A stretch of 10,491 nt of DNA from Pedobacter sp. UBA1654 (GCA_002320935.1 DCLG01000005.1:968-11458); one strand, 5' to 3'; counted from the first letter of the stretch, positions 1-7,948 are shown. The notes: a model not told the origin generated them from the sequence alone. Translations and numbers: made by a program.

Positions 1-1680
1 AGAACGGCATACGGAGAACAGTATCACCAACCAAGAGTATATAAAACTAAATCAGCCGGCGCCCAGGAGGCACACGAGGCAATAAGGCCTACGTACTTTG
101 ATCAGCATACCGTAACTGGAGACAGTTCGGAGCAGCGGCTTTATGAGCTGATCTGGAAACGTGCAATCGCCTCCCAGATGAGCGAAGCCCGATTCGAAAA
201 AACAACTGCTCAGATTAGTGTCAGCAGCAGGCAAGAACGGCTTATTGCAGAAGGCGAAGTACTGAAATTTGATGGATTTCTTAAGGTCTATCTCGAGTCG
301 AGTGATGATGAAGACACCGAAGAAGGATCTGGCAATAACATGTTGCCCCCACTTAGCAAAGATCAGATCCTAACGCTTCAGCAAATGAATGCTATTGAGC
401 GATTCTCCAGGCCACCTGCAAGGTATACGGAAGCGAGTCTGGTTAAGAAACTTGAAGAGCTTGGCATTGGACGGCCATCCACGTATGCGCCTACGATATC
501 TACTATCCAAAATCGCGGTTATGTCATTAAAGAAGATCGCGAAGGTAGACAGCGTAGTTTTAATACAATTACCCTTTCGAACAATCAACTCAGCAAGCAA
601 ACTAAGACAGAGATCACCGGAGCGGAAAAGTCTAAACTATTTCCGACTGACATAGGCGAAGTCGTAAATGACTTTCTGGTAGAGCACTTCCAAGATATAG
701 TGGACTTCAATTTTACGGCCTCTGTAGAAAAAGAGTTTGATGAAATTGCTCAGGGATTAAAAGAATGGACGAACATGCTCCACGCCTTTTATAAGCCCTT
801 CCACGAGGAGGTACAGGTTACACTTGATACCGCGGACCGCGCAAATGGTGAGCGGCTATTGGGCATAGACCCTGCAAGCGGTAAAAATGTTTACGCAAAG
901 GTTGGGAAATTTGGGCCACTGGTTCAGATCGGTCAATTAGATGATGAAGAGAAGCCGATATATGCAAGTATTTCCAAATCGCAGAGCGTGGGAACCATCA
1001 CGCTTGAAGAAGCATTAGAACAGTTCAAGCTTCCCTTTCAACTGGACGATTATGAAGGGAAGGAGGTCTCTGTGGGCGTTGGACGTTTTGGCCCGTATGT
1101 AAAATGGGGTGATGCATATATCTCAGTACCTAAGAACGAAGATCCTTTAACCATTGACTTTGATCGTGCGGCAGAAATTATCCGCGAAAAAATCTCAGCA
1201 GATGCTCCAGTGGCAGAACATGAGGGCATGCCGGTAACTAAGGGAACGGGCCGCTTCGGGCCGTTTATTAAATGGAATAACCTATTTATAAACGTACCAA
1301 AGGCGTACGACTTTGATAACCTGAGCAAAAAAGACATCACGGAACTGATCGGAAAAAAAGTCGAAAAAGAAGCCAATCGTTTCATTCAGCAATGGCCAGA
1401 AGAAAAAATTGCTATAGAAAATGGTCGTTGGGGACCTTTCATCCGTTTCGGAAAAGAGATGTTAAAACTGCGAAAGAATCCAGCGTCAAATGATAAGTAT
1501 ACGGCGGAAGAGCTTGCAGTATTAAGCTTGGAAGAAGTTAAAGCTTTGATCAAAGAACAAGTGCCTAATGCCTTTGAGAAGAAGGTGAAAGCAACAAAAA
1601 AGAGTGCTGAAGCTAAGCCAGAAGGAAAAAAGCCGGCGGCCAAAAAAGTTGCGACCAAGAAAACGCCAGCTAAAAAATAG
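1..1680 (+). CDS. topA: DNA topoisomerase I (type IA), C-terminal part; 5' end outside window
   Basis: Type IA topoisomerase that relaxes negative supercoils by single-strand passage. The frame is open from base 1 to the TAG at 1678-1680, giving 559 residues with no start in the window. The family signature AQEAHEAIRPT lies at about residues 21-31. The catalytic tyrosine (in the ..MRTDS motif) should lie just upstream and is not visible. The motif ERFSRPPARYTEASLVKKLEELGIGRPSTYA, split here as ERFSRPPARYTEASLV and LEELGIGRPSTYA, is typical of the core's domain IV/II region. The C-terminus has four topoisomerase C-terminal repeats, each with a G-[RK]-[FW]-G-P core, at window-frame residues 302, 361, 417 and 475, about 57 residues apart. 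No zinc-finger cysteines are seen. The last 35 residues or so are rich in Lys and Ala. An internal ATG at 178 is not the start, because conserved sequence precedes it. Identification is very secure. Confidence 0.97.
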   Translation, partial: RTAYGEQYHQPRVYKTKSAGAQEAHEAIRPTYFDQHTVTGDSSEQRLYELIWKRAIASQMSEARFEKTTAQISVSSRQERLIAEGEVLKFDGFLKVYLESSDDEDTEEGSGNNMLPPLSKDQILTLQQMNAIERFSRPPARYTEASLVKKLEELGIGRPSTYAPTISTIQNRGYVIKEDREGRQRSFNTITLSNNQLSKQTKTEITGAEKSKLFPTDIGEVVNDFLVEHFQDIVDFNFTASVEKEFDEIAQGLKEWTNMLHAFYKPFHEEVQVTLDTADRANGERLLGIDPASGKNVYAKVGKFGPLVQIGQLDDEEKPIYASISKSQSVGTITLEEALEQFKLPFQLDDYEGKEVSVGVGRFGPYVKWGDAYISVPKNEDPLTIDFDRAAEIIREKISADAPVAEHEGMPVTKGTGRFGPFIKWNNLFINVPKAYDFDNLSKKDITELIGKKVEKEANRFIQQWPEEKIAIENGRWGPFIRFGKEMLKLRKNPASNDKYTAEELAVLSLEEVKALIKEQVPNAFEKKVKATKKSAEAKPEGKKPAAKKVATKKTPAKK

Positions 1681-1702
1681 GACAAACTTCTAAATATGTA
1701 AA

Positions 1703-2107
1703 ATGAAGAAAGATCTGCCAGCAAATATCGTAGAAGACATCGCAATTGCCGTAGTACTCATGAGTGACACGCCTGAACAGGCAAGCTGGAGTGTGTATTT
1801 AATCAACTATAAAAAGGAAAAATTAGAACACGTGCTGGTAAGTTCCAAGGGGTACGGCGAAAAGGACGGTAAATTGGTTAAGACCTCCGTGCTCAGGCAT
1901 TCATTAAGAGACGTTGAGCCCTTGTCTTTTGCGGTTATAGAGGCTATTGATCCCGCGGTATTCGGATTGACAAATGAATATTTGTTGAGCTTTTACATCG
2001 CTGGTAGTATTTACGATAAGAAGTTTATTTTTTTACCGGAGAGCATCATTGATGTAAACCTGATGCATATTCCGATAATCAATAAACCGGGCGTGATGAT
2101 CAAATAG
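1703..2107 (+). CDS. conserved hypothetical protein downstream of topA
   Basis: A 134-residue soluble protein with no signal peptide or membrane segment. It starts at ATG 1703, 22 bases after the topA stop, with no terminator between, so co-transcription with topA is plausible. A second in-frame ATG corresponds to Met20, but the first fits the 22-base gap better. Visible features are a W-x-V-Y-L-I-N strand near residues 29-35, a VLVSSKGYG segment near 45-53 followed by DGKxxKTSxxRHS, and an IYDKKFIFLPESI segment near 103-115. The alternating hydrophobic pattern suggests a small mostly-beta fold. From memory, similar short proteins occur across Bacteroidota and are sometimes named phenylalanyl-tRNA synthetase alpha subunit. 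No synthetase motif is visible here, so that name should not be transferred. Function unknown; the gene itself looks real. Confidence 0.85.
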   Translation: MKKDLPANIVEDIAIAVVLMSDTPEQASWSVYLINYKKEKLEHVLVSSKGYGEKDGKLVKTSVLRHSLRDVEPLSFAVIEAIDPAVFGLTNEYLLSFYIAGSIYDKKFIFLPESIIDVNLMHIPIINKPGVMIK

Positions 2108-2127
2108 TCGGGTTTAAAATCCTGAGC

Positions 2128-2820
2128 TTATTTGGGTGTAGATAGAAGTTTTCGTGAGATTGTGCCTAAGACCATCAGATAAAGGCCACACATCCAAATA
2201 AGGGTAAATATAAGTTCAATACCACCTACTGGCACCACAAGGCTGCTATATGCAAATATGCCTTCGGCAAATATATAACAAAGTACACCGGCCAGCACAA
2301 GTCTGAAACTTTCTTTGTTCACCCGCATGTTTCGGAAACACGCCATCATGAACATAAAACTTAAGGTGAAAATGCCAAGCATCACTGGTAACTTGAGCAT
2401 CACCAGATGCGAACGAATCAACAGATAATATCCGACACTAATTACGAAAGCCAACACTATGGCAAACCGGGCTCCTGTTTTATCCAGCTCAGGCGCAGAC
2501 TTAAAGTCGAGATAGAATGCACGAATAAAAAAGATTTGTGGCAGGAGCACAAAGCCTGCAGCGGAAGTAAGACTGTGGTACTTTGCTTCCTGAAATTCGA
2601 AAAAAGCTAATCCGATCAGAGAAATCAATAAAGCTGAAAATATCCGTTTATGAAATTTCCCGCGAAGCTTAGTTTGGGACTGAAGTAATCCAAGGAATGC
2701 TGCAATTGTAACTAGATTCAGTATGCTCATCATGAACAACTGCCCCGCCAGGAACAGTCCTATCTGTATGGCAGCAAATAAAGCCGGATATATAAAGATC
2801 TTTAGGGAACGAAATTCCAT
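2128..2820 (-). CDS. YhhN-like (lysoplasmalogenase/TMEM86 family) integral membrane protein
   Basis: A 230-residue, very hydrophobic protein with about eight predicted membrane segments, near residues 8-28, 31-47, 60-75, 85-103, 118-135, 138-160, 172-190 and 200-221. Length, helix number and several segments match the YhhN family: GFVLLPQIFFIRAFYLDF (89-106) resembles the family's central helix, LAGVLCYIFAEGIFAYSSLV (176-195) the segment that normally carries Ser-Asp, and the last helix ends LYLMVLGT. Characterised members hydrolyse the vinyl-ether bond of lysoplasmalogens using membrane aspartates. Here those positions read Ala-Glu (185-186) and a Leu/Ala/Phe stretch (69-76), so activity is doubtful. 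The ATG at 2820 is the natural start. The gene lies behind the terminator of the RRM gene and is convergent with the hypothetical gene ending at 2107. No clear promoter was found in the short upstream gap. The family call is by eye. Confidence 0.7.
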   Translation of the reverse strand: MEFRSLKIFIYPALFAAIQIGLFLAGQLFMMSILNLVTIAAFLGLLQSQTKLRGKFHKRIFSALLISLIGLAFFEFQEAKYHSLTSAAGFVLLPQIFFIRAFYLDFKSAPELDKTGARFAIVLAFVISVGYYLLIRSHLVMLKLPVMLGIFTLSFMFMMACFRNMRVNKESFRLVLAGVLCYIFAEGIFAYSSLVVPVGGIELIFTLIWMCGLYLMVLGTISRKLLSTPK

Positions 2821-2842
2821 TTAGGACTCAAGAGGTAAATGC

Positions 2843-2876
2843 AAAAAAAAGTCAACCATGCTGTAGCACAATTGAC
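2843..2876 (-). terminator. intrinsic terminator after the RRM gene
   Basis: On the minus strand an 11-bp stem (2876-2866 with 2861-2851) closes a TACA loop and is followed directly by eight T residues (2850-2843). Three of the 11 pairs are G-U wobbles that form only in the minus-strand RNA; the plus-strand transcript would have C-A mismatches there. This fixes the direction: it ends transcription of the RRM gene, whose stop is 28 bases upstream, and insulates the YhhN-like gene downstream. Confidence 0.85.
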
Positions 2877-2888
2877 CATTTATCTGGA

Positions 2889-2905
2889 AAGTTATAAGAT
2901 AACTT
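2889..2905. repeat. short inverted repeat at the RRM gene stop codon
   Basis: AAGTTAT and ATAACTT form a perfect 7-bp inverted repeat with a 3-base spacer, overlapping the RRM gene's stop codon and lying 13 bases ahead of its terminator hairpin. It is AT-rich and may be weak in RNA. It could be an additional 3'-end structure or chance. Confidence 0.4.
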
Positions 2906-3212
2906 AGAAACTTCTTTCTCTGTTGTTGTTACGCTTGAAGCCACCACCAGTGTTGCCACCGCCGTTTCCTGGCTTTTCCTGCGCTTCAGCAACCTTAATA
3001 CGGTTACCATTATAATCTCCGCCATTCATTCTTTTGATTGCTTCTCTTGCCTCATCGTCGTTCGGCATCTCCACAAACCCAAAACCACGACTCTGACCAG
3101 TCTCACGATCTTTGATAATCCTAAGTGACTTAACTGGACCAAAATCGCCGAATACGGCTGTTAATTCTTCTTCCCCTACTTCTAAAGGAAGTCCTGTAAT
3201 AAATATCTTCAT
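2904..3212 (-). CDS. single-RRM RNA-binding protein
   Basis: A 102-residue RNA-binding protein made of one RNA recognition motif and a short flexible tail. RNP2 is IFITGL at residues 3-8 and RNP1 is RGFGFVEM at 42-49, with the RNA-stacking aromatics Phe4, Phe44 and Phe46 present. The loop DRETGQSRGFGF is typical of glycine-rich and cold-inducible RRM proteins of bacteria and plants. Residues 78-102 are rich in Gly, Asn and Arg and end in RERSF. Proteins of this type are common in Bacteroidota, often in several copies, and are thought to act as general RNA chaperones or post-transcriptional regulators; the targets here cannot be read from the sequence. It starts at ATG 3212 with no Shine-Dalgarno, just after a Bacteroidota-type promoter, and is followed by a strong intrinsic terminator. 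It therefore appears to be a monocistronic unit. Confidence 0.95.
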   Translation of the reverse strand: MKIFITGLPLEVGEEELTAVFGDFGPVKSLRIIKDRETGQSRGFGFVEMPNDDEAREAIKRMNGGDYNGNRIKVAEAQEKPGNGGGNTGGGFKRNNNRERSF

Positions 3213-3231
3213 TAATGTTTAAAAATTTACA

Positions 3232-3264
3232 CAAAGGTAATTAAATTAATGTGCTAAATTGCAA
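3232..3264 (-). promoter_or_regulatory. Bacteroidota-type promoter of the RRM gene
   Basis: The minus strand carries TACCTTTG at 3239-3232, an exact match to the TAnnTTTG -7 box, with TTG at 3264-3262 placed 22 bases upstream, within the 17-23 spacing known for this phylum. Transcription would begin near 3225-3228, leaving a leader of only about 15 bases before the ATG at 3212. The match and position are seen; activity is inferred. Confidence 0.6.
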
Positions 3265-3327
3265 TTCGATTGTAAGTTATCACAGTATTTTAAGCCCTTT
3301 TTGTTTAGGAATTAGTTTACTATTTAA

Positions 3328-3738
3328 TTAACTCAAGGTAGCCTCAAGTGTGATCTCTAAATTGTAAGCTTTACTTACCGGACAATTCTCCTTTGCTCCT
3401 TTTGCGATCTCCTGAAAGCGTGCATCATCAATATTAGGGATGCTTGCGTTTGTAGTCAGGTGTGAACTTGTAATTACACCATCTTCCAGTGATACAACTG
3501 CCTTTGTCTCTAATTTTGTTGGCGTAAAACCTGCTTCCGTTAAATCGGCACTCAATTTCATTGTAAAACAACCCGCATGTGCTGCAGCCATCAACTCCTC
3601 CGGATTAGTTCCAACGCCTTCTTCAAAACGGCTTTTAAATGAATATTGTGTATCATTAAGGGTGGTACTACCCGTTGTTAGTGTTCCGCTACCATCTTTT
3701 ACTGTACCGGTCCAAACTGCAGTTGCATTACGTTTCAT
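3328..3738 (-). CDS. osmC: OsmC-family hydroperoxide reductase
   Basis: A 136-residue protein of the OsmC subfamily of OsmC/Ohr thiol peroxidases, which reduce organic and inorganic hydroperoxides using a pair of cysteines. The first, Cys57, lies in TNPEELMAAAHAGCFTMKLS and the second, Cys119, in ENCPVSKA. Both contexts match E. coli OsmC closely, as does the N-terminal KRNATAVWTGTVKDGSGTL. The start is the ATG at 3738: a longer reading from a TTG at 3783 adds 15 residues that do not resemble the family. The start lies 74 bases after the stop of the AsmA-like gene, on the same strand. A one-mismatch -7 box (AACCTTTG, 3788-3781) would give a leader of about 35 bases, but no -33 element accompanies it, so both an own promoter and read-through are possible. 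Likely cytoplasmic. Confidence 0.95.
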   Translation of the reverse strand: MKRNATAVWTGTVKDGSGTLTTGSTTLNDTQYSFKSRFEEGVGTNPEELMAAAHAGCFTMKLSADLTEAGFTPTKLETKAVVSLEDGVITSSHLTTNASIPNIDDARFQEIAKGAKENCPVSKAYNLEITLEATLS

Positions 3739-3812
3739 ATTTTGAATTAGATTAGGTAAAATAAAAACATACTTTCGTTCCAAAGGTTTTTATAATGTGA
3801 AAATATGTTGGA

Positions 3813-6236
3813 TTATTTATCACGATTCCTGTTCAATTTGATCTTGATCTTTCCATCGTCACCATCCACAGCAACCAAATGCAGGACAATTCCGCGCATT
3901 CTATTCTCAAGTTGTTCCTTTCTGCTACTTCCCTCGTCTCTCTTCGGGTTTCTTAAAGGTACATCCAAAGTTATATTCGTGCCCTTTTTCATTGCGTAAG
4001 TACCAGCTACATCCAGGTTTAATATACTTGAGCTGATTTTCATCGGGCGTATGTTGATTTTTTCTCCTCTAACATCCAAAGCACCTCCAAGGTCACTGAA
4101 GGTAATATTGTTTAGATCCCTTAGGGGAAAGGCAAATTTTCCCACATCTATCAAGGGTTGAAAGTTCAGTAATGCACCATTTTTCAAGTTAAAAGCAATA
4201 AGGCCATTCAAAGAATTTGGAAGCAACACGCCACGGTTAGAAATTCTGCCATTCAGTTTTACCTTGGAAAACAGATGTCCAGTGATATTTTGATGAGTGA
4301 TGGATTCCAAACCAAAATTATCAAATCCATAAAAGAGGCGCTTCACATCTGCGTTTGCGACATTTGCATCTATAGCAAACCGGGTTGTAGTGCCCGTTTG
4401 ATATAAGTTCCCCGTTAAACCAATAGAGCCATTTGCATGTTTGATCCTGGTGTCTTTAATCTGAATGCCGCTTTCTGAGACAAACAACTGCGCTGTTGCG
4501 TCGGTAGCGAGGAACTTCTTATAGTATATCTTATCCACCTGTAAATTCAGATTAACTTTACTCTTGTTAAAGACATTATTCAGATCACTTGCAAAATTAC
4601 CCTTTGTCCTACTCTTAGTCTGGGTTACATTTGGTCGGGCATTAAGAAAACCAAGAAATTCCCCGAGATGTAATTGAGGACTTTTAATCTCCCAGTTCAA
4701 CACAATTTTCTCTGGCGCTGTATAATATAGATTCAGAAAATTGCGGATACTCCCCTCCATTAACAAAATACTCTTACCACTCTGTAATCTTAAATCATTT
4801 ATAAACAAATCAGGTCCGGTAAACTTCAAAGCTAAACCGGTATTTTTAAAACGTAGATTACGGGGTTTATAGCTTACATCTGCGTTCTTAACATTTACGT
4901 AGCCCGTGAAATACGGTTTTCGAAGCATCAGATCAACCAAATCGGCACTGTACGTTAAATTAAGATCAGCTTGACCACTATTAAATTGCATCAGGTCCTC
5001 GCCTACAATCGCGTTTAACTTCGATATATCAAACCTTGACTTCACAACACCAGTTGCAACAGGTGCTTTGAAGTTATTTATAAATGCTGTATCAATATTA
5101 AATGGAATTTGTGCATAGGAACCTTTGAAGTTAAAGAGCTTAATGGCAGAATTTTCATCACTCAATCCCTTACCCTCAAAAAAGTTGTTGGTGTACATTC
5201 CCCGAAAGCTGCAACTGTCGACATTTCCACCAGGTGTACTCAGAACGTTATTTTTAACATCTGCAACTACGTTGATGTAAGGATCACCTCCTGGCCCCAT
5301 GTCACCAATGATGCTGCAATTTACATCAATTGGATTCTTCAGGTTAAATTGATCAAGACGTTTCTTGATGTTCGGTGCTAATAATGCAGCAGCATTTCTC
5401 CATGTAATTTGATTGGCCTGGATGCTGATGTTAAAAGCAGTTGGATCTTTGCTGGTGTTAAAGGATGCAGCAATTACAAAATCATTTGGCCCAATTTTAA
5501 GACCATTCGGTGCAACATCAATGACTGAAGTTTTTGAATCGAAACTTACATTGAAAGGGCCATGTAGACGTTGATCTTTTATAAAACTTCCTCTGCGGGT
5601 ATTAAAAGCCAGCGACTTAACCATCACATCCAGATCAATGTTTGCTGTCCATCCCGTAGATGGGTAATCAACGCTGCCATCAACCTTGTTAACCTGAAAC
5701 TGGAAAAGCTTACTTCCCTTTACATTGTTTATAACCAGGTTCACCCTTTGAAGCACCATCTTCCTGATCTCCATTGATGACCCCGATGTATTACTCACGG
5801 TGTCATCAAGCTTGGGCTTTTTCCTGAAAACACTGGTATTGGTGTATCCCGTTGAGTCGGTGTAAAGATAAACTGAAGCATTGGAGATAATCATCTTATT
5901 GATTTCAACTGCGCCACGGAATAATCCAAGTGTATTTACAGTAACATTGATGTCGCCTGCTTTCAGTAAAGTGTGATTATGTTCAGACCAACGTTGATCT
6001 TTCAGAACCACGTTGTTAAGCCTTAAGGAAACACCAGGAAATCCGCTGAGCAGCGTAGGCTCCATGCTCTCAATATCCAGGGAACCGTCTAGGTTCTTAT
6101 TCAGCTCCCTGGTAACCGAAGCAAGAATGGAAGCCTTATTGGTGCTGACGTATATTGCCAACGAGATAAAGGCAACTATTAATAGTACAATTAAAATCGT
6201 GAGTGTCTTTAAGACAATTTTCAACCAGTTCGGCAT
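3813..6236 (-). CDS. AsmA-family envelope protein
   Basis: An 807-residue protein of the AsmA-like family, which in Gram-negatives is anchored in the inner membrane and extends a long beta-rich groove across the periplasm. Relatives (AsmA, YhdP, TamB) support phospholipid transport and outer-membrane homeostasis. One N-terminal transmembrane helix is at about residues 11-30, with a short positive N-terminus. The AsmA N-terminal block follows at about 32-80, with SLDIESMEPTLLSGFPGVSL and the pattern LxLxNVVLKD. A long series of amphipathic beta-strands comes next, then a conserved AsmA C-terminal region from about residue 650 (LNGRISNRGVLLPNSLNGLI) and a charged C-terminus. The ATG at 6236 is preferred: an upstream in-frame TTG at 6257 would only add seven residues. 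The gene begins 48 bases after the mqo stop on the same strand, so it is probably second in an operon. The exact substrate is unknown. Confidence 0.9.
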   Translation of the reverse strand: MPNWLKIVLKTLTILIVLLIVAFISLAIYVSTNKASILASVTRELNKNLDGSLDIESMEPTLLSGFPGVSLRLNNVVLKDQRWSEHNHTLLKAGDINVTVNTLGLFRGAVEINKMIISNASVYLYTDSTGYTNTSVFRKKPKLDDTVSNTSGSSMEIRKMVLQRVNLVINNVKGSKLFQFQVNKVDGSVDYPSTGWTANIDLDVMVKSLAFNTRRGSFIKDQRLHGPFNVSFDSKTSVIDVAPNGLKIGPNDFVIAASFNTSKDPTAFNISIQANQITWRNAAALLAPNIKKRLDQFNLKNPIDVNCSIIGDMGPGGDPYINVVADVKNNVLSTPGGNVDSCSFRGMYTNNFFEGKGLSDENSAIKLFNFKGSYAQIPFNIDTAFINNFKAPVATGVVKSRFDISKLNAIVGEDLMQFNSGQADLNLTYSADLVDLMLRKPYFTGYVNVKNADVSYKPRNLRFKNTGLALKFTGPDLFINDLRLQSGKSILLMEGSIRNFLNLYYTAPEKIVLNWEIKSPQLHLGEFLGFLNARPNVTQTKSRTKGNFASDLNNVFNKSKVNLNLQVDKIYYKKFLATDATAQLFVSESGIQIKDTRIKHANGSIGLTGNLYQTGTTTRFAIDANVANADVKRLFYGFDNFGLESITHQNITGHLFSKVKLNGRISNRGVLLPNSLNGLIAFNLKNGALLNFQPLIDVGKFAFPLRDLNNITFSDLGGALDVRGEKINIRPMKISSSILNLDVAGTYAMKKGTNITLDVPLRNPKRDEGSSRKEQLENRMRGIVLHLVAVDGDDGKIKIKLNRNRDK

Positions 6237-6284
6237 AGATATCGATGTAAATATCAATATAAGGTTCTACTGGCAAAAATGTTC

Positions 6285-7799
6285 TTAAAGCACTGGGATT
6301 TCGGTTCTTAATTTTAAGGCATGGGAAGTTTGCGTTCTCAATGTTTCCATTAAAACTGCATCCTCACTTAATGACTGCCCGTAAGAAGGGATCATTTGCG
6401 CCAATTTCGATTGCCATTCAGGTTTCGATATGTACTGTGGAAAGCAGCGTGTCATCAAAGTGATCATGATGGATACTGCTGTTGAAGCACCCGGTGAAGC
6501 ACCCAATAAAGCGGCAATCGAACCATCTGCTGCAGAAACAACCTCGGTACCAAATTCAAGAATTCCACCATGCTTTTCGTGCTTCTTGATCACTTGAACG
6601 CGCTGTCCGGCAGTTTCAAGTTCCCAATCTTCAGCTTTAGCTGTAGGAAGATATTCTCTTAGGGCCTGAAGGCGGTCTTCCTGGGATTGGCGTACCTGGT
6701 TAATCAGATACTTTGTCAACGGTATATTATCAAGTCCCGCAGCGATCATCGGCATTATGTTATTCGGCTTAATTGATAATGGAAGATCCAGCAATGATCC
6801 ATTCTTCAAAAACCTTGTAGAAAAACCTGCGTAAGGTCCGAACAATAAAGCTTTCTTACCGTCGATCATACGTGTATCCAAATGTGGTACCGACATCGGT
6901 GGTGCACCTACAGAAGCCTTACCATATACTTTAGCGTTATGTTGCTCAATCACATCTAGATTTGTGCATTTCAGCCATTGTCCGCTTACCGGGAAACCAC
7001 CGAAACCATTACCTTCAGGTATGCCGGATTTTTCAAGTAATGGCAATGAACCACCGCCAGCACCGATAAATACGAATTTAGCAAAGACATTCCGTTTTTC
7101 ACCAGTTATCTCATCCTTAACCCTAACCTGCCATAGTCCATCTTTCTGCTTGAGCTTCTTGACCTCATGGCTAAAGTGCATGGAAACTTTGTCCTGCTCC
7201 TGTAACCTATTGAACATCATACGTGTTAAAGATCCAAAGTTCACATCAGTTCCAAGCGTCATCCGTGTCGCAGCTACAGGTTCAGCAGGATTTCTATCCT
7301 TCATTACCAGTGGCATCCATTCACGCAGCTGTTCGGAATCCTCAGAATATTCCATACCATGGAAAAGCGCGCATTTCTGCAGTGCCTCATAGCGTGTTCT
7401 CAAGAACTTAACGTTTGCTTCACCCCACACAAAGCTCATGTGAGGTATGCTACGAATAAAGTTTTCAGGTGAATCTACCAGCTTTGATCGAACGAGGTAG
7501 GACCAGAATTGTTTCGATACTTCAAAGGATTCAGCAATTGATACGGCTTTCGAGGTATCAACAGATCCATCAGGCTTCTGCGGTGTGTAGTTCAACTCGC
7601 AAAAGGCCGAGTGTCCGGTACCGGCATTATTCCAGGCATCGGAACTTTCCGCCGCAGCGACATCCAGTCTTTCAAAAATTTCAACCGTTAATCCTGGCTC
7701 AAGTTCCTTTAGCATTACACCCAAGGTTGCACTCATGATTCCGGCGCCGATTAATACAACATCTACAGTCTTATCAGATTTATTTTTAGTACGGGTCAC
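6285..7799 (-). CDS. mqo: malate:quinone oxidoreductase
   Basis: An FAD-dependent peripheral membrane enzyme that oxidises L-malate to oxaloacetate and passes electrons to the quinone pool. It is a TCA-cycle alternative to NAD-linked malate dehydrogenase. The protein is 504 residues, within the family range. The Rossmann FAD motif is [11 protein letters not shown] at 17-27, with Glu43 in FERLD as the expected ribose-binding acid. The Mqo signature [20 protein letters not shown] is at 52-71. The C-terminal FAD region [22 protein letters not shown] is also characteristic; shown shorter, its core is [16 protein letters not shown]. The start is a GTG at 7799: a stop codon lies eight codons upstream, there is no ATG before the FAD motif, and the next Met is inside the fold. 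No Shine-Dalgarno is evident. A near-consensus promoter lies directly upstream, and the AsmA-like gene follows 48 bases after the stop. Confidence 0.97.
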   Translation of the reverse strand: MTRTKNKSDKTVDVVLIGAGIMSATLGVMLKELEPGLTVEIFERLDVAAAESSDAWNNAGTGHSAFCELNYTPQKPDGSVDTSKAVSIAESFEVSKQFWSYLVRSKLVDSPENFIRSIPHMSFVWGEANVKFLRTRYEALQKCALFHGMEYSEDSEQLREWMPLVMKDRNPAEPVAATRMTLGTDVNFGSLTRMMFNRLQEQDKVSMHFSHEVKKLKQKDGLWQVRVKDEITGEKRNVFAKFVFIGAGGGSLPLLEKSGIPEGNGFGGFPVSGQWLKCTNLDVIEQHNAKVYGKASVGAPPMSVPHLDTRMIDGKKALLFGPYAGFSTRFLKNGSLLDLPLSIKPNNIMPMIAAGLDNIPLTKYLINQVRQSQEDRLQALREYLPTAKAEDWELETAGQRVQVIKKHEKHGGILEFGTEVVSAADGSIAALLGASPGASTAVSIMITLMTRCFPQYISKPEWQSKLAQMIPSYGQSLSEDAVLMETLRTQTSHALKLRTEIPVL

Positions 7800-7815
7800 A
7801 GTATTCTTTTTTGAG

Positions 7816-7844
7816 CAAATTTACAATAAAAACCAGGCCACAAA
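7816..7844 (-). promoter_or_regulatory. Bacteroidota-type promoter of mqo
   Basis: On the minus strand TTTG (7844-7841) is followed after 17 bases by TAAATTTG (7823-7816). These match the -33 and TAnnTTTG -7 consensus of Bacteroidota primary sigma factor promoters, with spacing inside the known 17-23 range. Transcription would start near 7808-7811, giving a leader of roughly 10 bases before the GTG at 7799. This is the best promoter match in the window. Confidence 0.7.
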
Positions 7845-7948
7845 AACCATTGCTATGTAATTTTAGCTTTATAGAACAAGGGATCAAATATTTTACACTT
7901 TTAACATTTAATTTACCATCCAGGTATCGCATTTAGCTTTTTTAGCTG

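Noticed and set aside
1050..1745. Two minus-strand frames opposite topA (111 and 119 codons)
   Set aside because: Antisense to conserved TopA repeats and the Lys-rich tail, whose codons produce Phe/Leu-rich false proteins on the other strand.
2084..2115. Imperfect inverted repeat between the convergent genes at 2107 and 2128, considered as a terminator
   Set aside because: Nine positions with one mismatch and one wobble, a 14-base loop, and no T-run on either strand; too weak to call.
3739..3783. Longer OsmC start at a TTG (3783)
   Set aside because: The extra 15 residues do not resemble OsmC proteins, whereas the ATG at 3738 gives the family's normal N-terminus.
6237..6257. Longer AsmA-like start at a TTG (6257)
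   Set aside because: It adds only seven residues before a normal ATG followed directly by the membrane anchor; there is no Shine-Dalgarno support.
6964..7392. 142-codon plus-strand reading frame inside mqo
   Set aside because: It lies wholly antisense to a well-conserved enzyme and its translation resembles no known protein; a shadow of mqo coding sequence.
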